DNA of 37,797 bases from Desulfatiglandales bacterium (GTDB lineage Bacteria > Desulfobacterota > DSM-4660 > Desulfatiglandales > HGW-15). The stretch covers positions 1 through 37,797 of the forward strand of contig JAQYVK010000307.1 in the NCBI GenBank assembly GCA_030145585.1. Reading direction: 5' to 3'. Both the position numbers and the translations under genes were made by a program. Under the pieces are notes generated by a model. The model searched no databases. It was given only the letters and a program-made list of their open reading frames with translations, and had not been told where the DNA came from. Of the stretch, positions 15,955 through 22,453 are shown piece by piece (within the stretch, counting starts at the first letter, position 1; every line of letters starts with the position of its first letter).

Positions 15955-16935
15955 GTGAAGAAGACAGATCCCCTCCTTTTATTCAAAGACTGCCGTTTGT
16001 GTCCAAGACATTGCGGCGTGAACAGACTCAACCAAAGGAAGGCTGCTCCTCCAAGCTTCTGCGGTGAGAGCTCGCTTCTTCGTGTGGCCCACGTGGGTCC
16101 CCATTTTGGAGAAGAGCCACCCATTACAGGCAAAAATGGATCAGGGACAGTCTTTTTTTCAGGGTGTTCTCTCAAATGTTCCATTTGCCAGAATCACCAG
16201 ATATCAAGAGACGGCCTAGGAAACACCATAAGCGTGCATGATCTATACCTCAGGCTGGAAGAAATGATTAGAGTTGATAAAGTGCACAACATCAACCTTG
16301 TAACCCCGGATCACTTTTTTCCACATGTTTTTGAATTAGTTACCCTCCTTCGCCGGAACGGACACGATCTCCCTGTAATCTATAACCTTTCAGGTTATCA
16401 GAGCACGACTTTGCTGGCGTGGGCTGAGGATTTTGTCGACATTTATCTCCCCGACTTTAAATATGCGAATCCGGCCCTATCCAAGCACTTGTCTAATTGT
16501 AAAGAGTACCCGAGTGTGGCTCTCGATGCCATTTCGGTGATGGTCAGGCAAAAAGGATTTCTAGCCGCATCTGTGGAAGGGACTTCCCTGGCAAAAAAAG
16601 GGGTTCTAGTCAGACACATGATCCTTCCCGGTGAGGTTCGAAATTCCATGGATGCCTTGACCAGCCTGTTTTTAGAGTTTGGGAGTGGGTTGCCTATCAG
16701 TCTGATGTCCCAGTATTATCCTGTTCTCCCCCAAGAGGGGAGGGATCTTAATCGCCCCATCACCCAAGAGGAGTTCGACAGGGTTTATGCTCATGCACTG
16801 GATCTGGGACTCGAAAACCTCTATGTTCAATTTCTCGATAATGGAACATCAATCGAAGGGTGCCCCCCCTCCTTTCTTCCAGATTTCCACCAAAAGAATC
16901 CATTTTTGAACACCGTTCCAAAATCAACCATCTAA
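15955..16935 (+). CDS. Radical SAM protein, PflX-like (pyruvate formate-lyase activase type)
   Basis: A 326-residue iron-sulfur protein of the COG1313-type branch of radical SAM enzymes; the substrate is unknown. The SAM-binding [4Fe-4S] motif is C71-SLK-C75-SI-C78 (CxxxCxxC) after SGTVFFSG. An N-terminal cluster C13-LRC-type (CRLCPRHCGVNR, plus C36) may hold a second cluster. Further family segments are YNLSGYQS, DIYLPDFKYAN, VLVRHMILPGEV and LMSQYYPV. The GTG start at 15955 is preferred, because GGGCGC precedes it and the upstream in-frame ATG 15913 has no ribosome site and lies in sequence shared with repeat element A's flank. It stands alone between two repeat elements. Confidence 0.87.
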   Translation: MKKTDPLLLFKDCRLCPRHCGVNRLNQRKAAPPSFCGESSLLRVAHVGPHFGEEPPITGKNGSGTVFFSGCSLKCSICQNHQISRDGLGNTISVHDLYLRLEEMIRVDKVHNINLVTPDHFFPHVFELVTLLRRNGHDLPVIYNLSGYQSTTLLAWAEDFVDIYLPDFKYANPALSKHLSNCKEYPSVALDAISVMVRQKGFLAASVEGTSLAKKGVLVRHMILPGEVRNSMDALTSLFLEFGSGLPISLMSQYYPVLPQEGRDLNRPITQEEFDRVYAHALDLGLENLYVQFLDNGTSIEGCPPSFLPDFHQKNPFLNTVPKSTI

Positions 16936-17283
16936 ATTAGGTATCAAGGGACTGTTGCCCAAAGCCTCATAGGCCCCTTTTTGATATGTTAAGATACCTT
17001 TTCTTCAACATCAAGGCTCCCACCAGGCAATTCAGAAAAGGCATCAAAACCTGCATTGGATGGGGGTTTGTGCAACAGCCCGTAAACATTGAAATCATCA
17101 GATTAGTGTATATTCCTGATCACCATCAAGGTATGGATAAAAGGCTCAAGGCTTAAGGCTCGGGGCGCAGGGTAAAAAAACTCTGAGTTGCTGTGAGCCC
17201 CGTGCCCTGTGCCATGCGCCTTTTACCGTTAAACGTATACCGTTTTCAGATGCCTTGATGGTGATCAGGGGCTATTCACAGGA
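16936..17283. other. Intergenic region before larC
   Basis: No gene is seen. A weak inverted repeat (ATCAAGGG with CCCTTTTTGAT, 16944-16988) follows the radical SAM gene and may end its transcript. The rest is repeat element C (17115-17269) and the start of the larC promoter region. Confidence 0.4.
17115..17269. repeat. CCTGATCA-ended palindromic element C (155 bp)
   Basis: CCTGATCACCATCAAGG at 17115-17131 is repeated perfectly inverted at 17253-17269. The interior has AAGGCTCAAGGCTTAAGG on the left and GCGCCTTTTACC on the right around a centre GGTAAAAAAACTCTGAGTT that also occurs at 22286-22310 (element D). Confidence 0.88.
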
Positions 17284-17312
17284 TTGACTTCTGTGGGGTG
17301 TACTGTTAAAAA
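17284..17312 (+). promoter_or_regulatory. Candidate promoter of larC
   Basis: TTGACT (17284-17289), a 17-base spacer, TAAAAA (17307-17312), about 75 bases before ATG 17386 and just beyond repeat element C. It probably drives larC-pgpA-cinA-thpR. Confidence 0.45.
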
Positions 17313-17362
17313 TGGCGGGTGTGATAAAAAGAATCAGGGCCAATATGACCCTTAAAAAATTG

Positions 17363-17378
17363 TACCATCGGGATGGTA
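17363..17378. promoter_or_regulatory. Palindrome over the larC ribosome site
   Basis: TACCATC-GG-GATGGTA is a perfect 7-2-7 inverted repeat ending seven bases before the larC ATG. It includes the only purine-rich sequence that could act as a ribosome site (GGGATGG), so a bound protein or the RNA hairpin could control translation. Confidence 0.5.
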
Positions 17379-17385
17379 AAATAAG

Positions 17386-18549
17386 ATGAAAACAGCCTAC
17401 CTTGATTGTTTTTCCGGGATCAGTGGAGATATGTTTCTGGGGGCCCTACTCGACGCAGGACTTCCATTTGAGACACTGGAAGCGGCTCTTCATACCCTTC
17501 CCCTTAAGGATTATAGCCTTGGGATGCGACGGGAAGAAAGGGGACATCTATTTGGAACTCGATTCCTCGTGAGCGTTGATAAGGATAAGCAGGTTGAGAG
17601 AGGTATTAGAGACATAAAGAAGATTATCACAGCCGGTGACCTGAGCAATGGCGTAAAGATAAAAAGTATCGAAGTATTTGAGGCGATCGCCGCCGAAGAG
17701 GGGAAGATCCATAATCGTCCTCCGGAAGAGGTCCATTTTCACGAAGTGGGTGCCGCAGATTCCATCGTTGATATTGTCGGGACGTTTTTTGGAATAGAGT
17801 TTTTGGGCATTGGGTTCATAACGGCCTCTTCACTCCCATTGGGTTCCGGCTTCACAGAGACGGAACATGGAACAATCCCCCTCCCCGCTCCAGCCACCGT
17901 GGCTCTTTTAAAAGGCATCCCGGTTTACGATTCCGGGCTCAGGCACGAACTTGTAACCCCCACAGGTGCCGCTCTGGTCAGGGGGCTTGCAGGCTCCTTT
18001 GGCGTTATGCCCCCCATGATCGTGGAAAATGTAGGCTACGGGGTCGGTGGCAGAAACTTGCCTGACAGGCCCAACCTCCTCCGCATTCTCGTTGGTCGGG
18101 ATCAGCCTGAAGACCATATCGAGACAATCGTCATGCTCGAAGCCAACCTTGATGATACGAACCCGGAATGGATGGGTTTTATCATGGATCGATTATTTGA
18201 GGCAGGCGCCCTGGATGTGGTTTTTTGCCCGGTTCAGATGAAAAAAAATCGGCCCGGTATTCTCGTTCAGGTCATGGCACACCCGCAACAGCGGGACGAA
18301 TTAATAGACATCCTTTTTAGGGAAAGCACCACCCTTGGAGTCCGTTTCCGATATAGCCAGAGAAAAGTGCTTCAGAGATCCATAGAGGAAATTGACAGTC
18401 CCTGGGGAAAGATCCTCGCGAAGAAAGTTTCGCGACCGGACGGCTCCTTCTTTTTTCAGCCTGAATACGAGGCCTGTAAAAAGATTGCAAAAAAAAACGG
18501 CCTTCCCATTAAGGAGATATACTACTGGGTGATTTCATCAAATAAGTAA
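17386..18549 (+). CDS. larC: Nickel-pincer cofactor biosynthesis protein LarC
   Basis: LarC is the CTP-dependent nickel insertase that completes the nickel-pincer nucleotide cofactor of lactate racemase and related LarA enzymes. The 387-residue frame starts with the family hallmark AYLDCFSGISGDMFLGALLDAG. It contains HFHEVGAADSIVDIVG (about 120), LPLGSGF, LVTPTGAALVR, GYGVGGRNLPDRPN and the C-terminal LEANLDDTNPEWMG with MKKNRPG. The two halves, made in some lactobacilli by a frameshift (LarC1/LarC2), are here in one unbroken frame. No larA, larB or larE is nearby. It heads a run with pgpA (20-base gap), cinA and thpR. Confidence 0.93.
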   Translation: MKTAYLDCFSGISGDMFLGALLDAGLPFETLEAALHTLPLKDYSLGMRREERGHLFGTRFLVSVDKDKQVERGIRDIKKIITAGDLSNGVKIKSIEVFEAIAAEEGKIHNRPPEEVHFHEVGAADSIVDIVGTFFGIEFLGIGFITASSLPLGSGFTETEHGTIPLPAPATVALLKGIPVYDSGLRHELVTPTGAALVRGLAGSFGVMPPMIVENVGYGVGGRNLPDRPNLLRILVGRDQPEDHIETIVMLEANLDDTNPEWMGFIMDRLFEAGALDVVFCPVQMKKNRPGILVQVMAHPQQRDELIDILFRESTTLGVRFRYSQRKVLQRSIEEIDSPWGKILAKKVSRPDGSFFFQPEYEACKKIAKKNGLPIKEIYYWVISSNK

Positions 18550-18569
18550 TAGCCGCATCCCCCATAAAC

Positions 18570-19127
18570 ATGAAATCGGGTCTCAGAGAGAACCGGAAAT
18601 TGAATAGCAGCTTGATGTCTGAAATCCAATCTGATACTTTGACATTCAAAGAAGCTTTTGAGAAAGCGGATACATTAGGAAGAACGGCCCTGCTTCTTGC
18701 TTCTTGGTTTTTTACCGGACTCATGCCGAAGGCGCCGGGAACCTTCGGGACTCTGGCTGCCATACCCCTGGCCATTGCGGTTAATTACCTGGGCACTATC
18801 TACGGGGCCTTTTCTCTGGTGATTTTTATCTCAGTGGCTGTTTTAACATCGGGGCTCAGCCGAAAACTCATTGGCCGGGAGGATCCCCCAGAGATAGTCA
18901 TCGATGAAGCAGCCGGTCTTTCGGTAACCCTTTTTCTCCTGCCCCTGTCCTGGTTCAGCCTCTCTTTGGGGTTTCTCCTGTTTAGGCTTTTCGATATATT
19001 CAAACCCTTCCCCATAAGAAGGTTGGAAAAAATCAAGGGAGGGATCGGGATCGTGCTGGATGATCTTTTGGCCGGGGTTTATGCAAACCTGGTTCTGAGG
19101 CTTGTTCTGCTATCTAGTGCGGGGTGA
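18570..19127 (+). CDS. pgpA: Phosphatidylglycerophosphatase A
   Basis: An inner-membrane enzyme that removes the terminal phosphate from phosphatidylglycerol phosphate to give phosphatidylglycerol. At 185 residues it has the PgpA motifs: PKAPGTFGTLAAIPL (about 53), IVIDEAAGLSVTL (about 110), LFRLFDIFKPFPIRRLEK (about 137) and GIGIVLDDLLAGVYANL near the end, with the metal-binding Asp pair. Four hydrophobic helices fit the family. A 30-residue N-terminal extension precedes them. ATG 18570 has no clear ribosome site; ATG 18615 (MSEIQSD) is an alternative. It follows larC by 20 bases and is probably co-transcribed. Confidence 0.92.
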   Translation: MKSGLRENRKLNSSLMSEIQSDTLTFKEAFEKADTLGRTALLLASWFFTGLMPKAPGTFGTLAAIPLAIAVNYLGTIYGAFSLVIFISVAVLTSGLSRKLIGREDPPEIVIDEAAGLSVTLFLLPLSWFSLSLGFLLFRLFDIFKPFPIRRLEKIKGGIGIVLDDLLAGVYANLVLRLVLLSSAG

Positions 19128-19199
19128 ACCGACCGTTCAGGGCACAGGAAATTTCAGGGTTCAAAATCCGACAAATTGGAACGGAAAGCAACGACGTTC

Positions 19200-20456
19200 A
19201 TGCATGGCGAGATCATTACCATAGGAAACGAACTCATCTCGGGCCGAACCCTTGATCTAAACGGCTGGTATGCGGCGGGAAGGCTCACGGCGTCAGGGCT
19301 CAAGATCACTGGGATCGCGGCGGTGGGAGACAATCCCGAAGAGGTGACGAAGGCATTGAAAATGGCAGTGGAGAAATCTGGTTTTGTGATCGTCACCGGC
19401 GGGCTCGGCTCCACCGAGGATGACATGACCAATGAGATTGTAGCAGATGCCCTCAACCGACCCCTGTGCCTTGACAAGCAAATGTTCGAGCAAATTAAAA
19501 GTTATGTTGCTGCAAGAGGAATTGAAATGTCCTCCTCCCTTGAAAAAATGGCCTGGATGCCGGAAGGCTCGAAGATTCTAAATCCGAGAGGGAATGTATG
19601 CGGTTTTTCACTTGTCGAAGACAAAGTTCGGCTCTATTTTCTTCCCGGGGTGCCGGATCAGATGCGTTACTTGATGGACAGATATGTCCTCCCTGAGATT
19701 CTGAACCATGTCAAAACACTGCCCGTCCTAAGACAGAGGATCTTAAAGCTTTATGGCCTCAATGAACCCGGCATGGCCGAAATTTTAAAAGATCTTCCGC
19801 GGAAAAACGAAAATATCCTTCTAGGATTTTATCCCCATTTCCCGGAAAACCATATTACCATCAGCCTTCGGGGCCAAGATGAACGGACCGTCATGCGGGA
19901 ACTGGATAAGGCAGAGCAGGAGGTAAGATCCCTTTTAGGTCCTTACATTTTTGCGAGTGGTGTTGAGAGTATGGAAGAGGTGGTGGGTGAAAAGCTGAGA
20001 AACAAAGGGCTTACTATCTCTGTGGCGGAATCCTGCACAGGAGGTCTAATCGGTAATTTGTTGACGAATACCCCGGGCAGTTCAAACTATTTCATGGGCG
20101 GGCTACTGGTTTATAGCAACCAATCCAAGATAGACCTCCTGAACGTGTCCCAAGAGGTGATAGAAAAAAAAGGGGCGGTGAGTGACAAAACGGTTCGGGA
20201 GATGGCCGAGGGTGTGAAAAAAAGGATAGGGACCGATATCGGGTTGGCTGTAACGGGTATTGCGGGTCCAGAGGGTGGTAGTAGAGAAAAACCGGTTGGA
20301 ACCGTCCATATTGGTTTGTCCACAGACCGGGAAACTTTTGCCGGAAAATATCGCTTCTGGGGGACGAGAAAGCAGATCAAGAAAAATACCGCCATAATGG
20401 CGTTGGATTGGGTTAGAAGGTACCTGAATGGAGATCCGTTCCTTCCTGGCCTTTGA
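19200..20456 (+). CDS. cinA: CinA family protein (NMN deamidase / damage-inducible protein)
   Basis: A two-domain cytoplasmic protein of 418 residues. The N-terminal MoaB-like domain (about 1-170) starts MHGEIITIGNELISGRTLD and has VTGGLGSTEDDMTNEIVA and FLPGVPDQM; in this family it has been linked to ADP-ribose pyrophosphatase activity. The C-terminal domain (about 255-418) carries VAESCTGGLIGNLLT and VTGIAGPEGGSREKPVGTV, the nicotinamide-mononucleotide deamidase signature, which recycles NMN toward NAD. ATG 19200 is chosen because the family begins at this point; an in-frame TTG eight codons upstream also lacks a ribosome site. Its last 29 bases overlap thpR. The cinA-thpR-recA order is common in bacteria. 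Confidence 0.93.
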   Translation: MHGEIITIGNELISGRTLDLNGWYAAGRLTASGLKITGIAAVGDNPEEVTKALKMAVEKSGFVIVTGGLGSTEDDMTNEIVADALNRPLCLDKQMFEQIKSYVAARGIEMSSSLEKMAWMPEGSKILNPRGNVCGFSLVEDKVRLYFLPGVPDQMRYLMDRYVLPEILNHVKTLPVLRQRILKLYGLNEPGMAEILKDLPRKNENILLGFYPHFPENHITISLRGQDERTVMRELDKAEQEVRSLLGPYIFASGVESMEEVVGEKLRNKGLTISVAESCTGGLIGNLLTNTPGSSNYFMGGLLVYSNQSKIDLLNVSQEVIEKKGAVSDKTVREMAEGVKKRIGTDIGLAVTGIAGPEGGSREKPVGTVHIGLSTDRETFAGKYRFWGTRKQIKKNTAIMALDWVRRYLNGDPFLPGL

Positions 20457-21003
20457 GTTGCCGGTAGACATAAAAAAAACTGTAAAAAGGGTCACCGGGG
20501 AGATCCGGGATTCCGGTCTGGACGCACGGTGGGTTAAGGCGGAAAATATCCACCTCACCATAGTCTTTCTGGGCAATGTCAAAACGGAAGAAATAGATAG
20601 TATCGGAGAGAAGGTTCGGAATGTATGTCCGGAATATGGATCCTTTGACATCGCCTTAAAGGGGGTGGGATGCTTTCCAAGCATGCGGCGACCAAGGGTC
20701 CTGTGGTTAGGCCTCGATGGCGAGATAGAGAGGATGTCTCATTTCAGGGATGACCTTCAAAGAGCCCTCAAAGCCTTCGGGATAAAAGAGGAGAAGAGAC
20801 CATTTAAACCTCACCTCACTCTCGGTAGATTTCGGTCAACGCGTAAGATGGGCTCTAAGCTGGAAGAACTTCTGTCGAAATATGCGGCGTTGGAGAGTCC
20901 GGTTGAATCCTTGAATGAACTGTATCTTTTTAAAAGCGATCTGAAACCGGGAGGTGCGGTTTATACAAAACTGAGATCATGGCCCTTGTCCGGAGACAAA
21001 TAG
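20428..21003 (+). CDS. thpR: RNA 2',3'-cyclic phosphodiesterase
   Basis: A 191-residue member of the LigT/ThpR 2H phosphoesterase family, which opens 2',3'-cyclic phosphate ends of RNA to 2'-phosphates. The two catalytic HxT motifs are H42-L-T44 (IHLTIVFLG) and H129-L-T131 (HLTLGRFRS). The N-terminal IRSFLAFELP and the central PRVLWLGLDG are family-typical. The start ATG lies inside the end of cinA, a 29-base overlap in another frame, which suggests coupled translation. It is followed by a hairpin repeat (21021) before recA. Confidence 0.92.
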   Translation: MEIRSFLAFELPVDIKKTVKRVTGEIRDSGLDARWVKAENIHLTIVFLGNVKTEEIDSIGEKVRNVCPEYGSFDIALKGVGCFPSMRRPRVLWLGLDGEIERMSHFRDDLQRALKAFGIKEEKRPFKPHLTLGRFRSTRKMGSKLEELLSKYAALESPVESLNELYLFKSDLKPGGAVYTKLRSWPLSGDK

Positions 21004-21020
21004 AAAAAACCCGTTTTTAT

Positions 21021-21055
21021 GCTGTCCTGCTGAAAGAGACTTTCGGAAGGACAGC
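21021..21055. repeat. 16-3-16 hairpin repeat, copy 2
   Basis: GCTGTCCTGCTGAAAG, loop AGA, CTTTCGGAAGGACAGC: a 16-bp stem with one mismatch and one G-T pair. The right arm GGACAGC can instead pair with the following GCTGTTC (21057-21063), giving an alternative hairpin. It lies 18 bases after the thpR stop. Confidence 0.8.
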
Positions 21056-21117
21056 GGCTGTTCGCAAGAATAGCAGAAATAATCCTGGTTAAATAATCAC
21101 AATTTGGGCACACTTTC

Positions 21118-21159
21118 ATGTGTCTAAAACGGTGTGTCTACGACTGTGCGTCTACGACA
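21118..21159 (+). promoter_or_regulatory. Three tandem 14-bp repeats upstream of recA (possible SOS operator)
   Basis: Units ATGTGTCTAAAACG (21118), GTGTGTCTACGACT (21132) and GTGCGTCTACGACA (21146) abut with no spacer. Units 2 and 3 share 12 of 14 bases and unit 1 shares 10 with unit 2. The array ends 29 bases before the recA start. Its place fits damage control by LexA, but it does not match a LexA box I know. Confidence 0.6.
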
Positions 21160-21188
21160 CATAGGAAAATACTAAAGGGGGTGTAAGC

Positions 21189-22235
21189 ATGGCAGATCAT
21201 AAAGATAGGGAAAAGGCGGTAGATCAAGCCATCTCGCAAATAGAGAGGCAATTTGGCCGGGGGGCCATCATGAAGATGGGGGAGGATAACATCCCCGATA
21301 TACCAGCTATCTCCACCGGTTCCATTGCCCTGAATTTGGCACTTGGCATAGGCGGTGTGCCCCGAGGAAGGGTGGTGGAAATTTATGGTCCCGAGTCGTC
21401 AGGGAAGACGACCCTGGCCCTGCACGTAGCTGCAGAGACCCAGATTCTGGGAGGCATGGTGGCTTTTATCGATGCGGAGCATGCCCTCGATGTAAATTAC
21501 GCCAGGCGGTTGGGCGTCGATGTGGACAGCCTTCTGGTTTCACAGCCCGACACAGGCGAGCAGGGACTGGACATTGCGGAGATCCTGGTCCGGAGCGGCG
21601 CCATCGATACGTTGATCATCGACTCTGTTGCGGCCCTGGTGCCAAGGGCTGAGATCGAAGGAGACATGGGTGACTCGCATATGGGGCTTCAAGCGAGATT
21701 GATGTCGCAGGCCCTCAGAAAATTGACCGGCACGATCAGTAAATCCATGACGTGCGTTATATTTATTAATCAGATTAGGATGAAAATTGGTGTGATGTTT
21801 GGAAGTCCGGAGACGACCACCGGGGGGAACGCCCTGAAATTTTATGCCAGTCAGCGGTTGGACATTCGTCGTATAGGCGCCATCAAGGAAGGGGATCAGA
21901 TCATCGGGAACAGGACCCGGGTCAAGGTGGTCAAAAATAAGATAGCCCCACCCTTCAAGGAGGCTGAGTTTGACATCATATATGGCAAGGGCATTTCAAA
22001 GGAGGGGGATATTCTTGATTTGGGTGTGTCTTTAGGAGTCATTGAAAAAAGCGGCTCATGGTACTCCTCGGATGGTGAGCGGATGGGACAGGGAAGGGAA
22101 AACGTAAAGGGATTTTTGGTGGAAAACCTGGATATCAAGGAACATATTACCGATCTCATTATGGAAAAGACAGGGCTTAAAAAAGTCGAAGAAAAACCCC
22201 AAGAAGAAGCAGAAAAGGAACAGGCAGGTAAATGA
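21189..22235 (+). CDS. recA: Recombinase RecA
   Basis: RecA coats single-stranded DNA, pairs homologous strands and activates LexA self-cleavage. The 348-residue protein has the full core: [27 protein letters not shown] split here around Walker A GPESSGKT (67-74), the catalytic Glu region [12 protein letters not shown], loop L1 around [46 protein letters not shown] (loop L2 region), and an acidic C-terminal tail [15 protein letters not shown] 21189 follows AAAGGGGGTG. Upstream lie a hairpin repeat and a triple 14-bp repeat that may be a damage operator. No recX follows; alaS does, an arrangement common in proteobacteria. Confidence 0.98.
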   Translation: MADHKDREKAVDQAISQIERQFGRGAIMKMGEDNIPDIPAISTGSIALNLALGIGGVPRGRVVEIYGPESSGKTTLALHVAAETQILGGMVAFIDAEHALDVNYARRLGVDVDSLLVSQPDTGEQGLDIAEILVRSGAIDTLIIDSVAALVPRAEIEGDMGDSHMGLQARLMSQALRKLTGTISKSMTCVIFINQIRMKIGVMFGSPETTTGGNALKFYASQRLDIRRIGAIKEGDQIIGNRTRVKVVKNKIAPPFKEAEFDIIYGKGISKEGDILDLGVSLGVIEKSGSWYSSDGERMGQGRENVKGFLVENLDIKEHITDLIMEKTGLKKVEEKPQEEAEKEQAGK

Positions 22236-22237
22236 AA

Positions 22238-22345
22238 GGTTAAAGGGATAAGGCTCAAGGCACAAGGTAAAAAAACTCTAAGTTCCACTGCACTGTGTAC
22301 CCTGCGCCGCATATTTACACCCTAAACCTTTTGCCTATGAAGACT
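22238..22345. repeat. Diverged element D, related to elements A-C
   Basis: It directly follows the recA stop. ATAAGGCTCAAGG and then GGTAAAAAAACTCTAAGTT match the interior of element C almost exactly, and CACCCTAAACCTTTTGCC makes the right half. The CCTGATCA ends are missing, but ATAGAAGCTGGCAAGTTCC (from about 22348) resembles the outside flank of element B. It looks like a truncated or older copy. Confidence 0.65.
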
Positions 22346-22453
22346 TCATAGAAGCTGGCAAGTTCCTGTTTTACTCAGGGTGAGCTTATCTCTGAAGCAA
22401 TGAAATGTGACGTTATTATCAAAAATATTTAAAAAGTAATAAAAGGTAATTGC

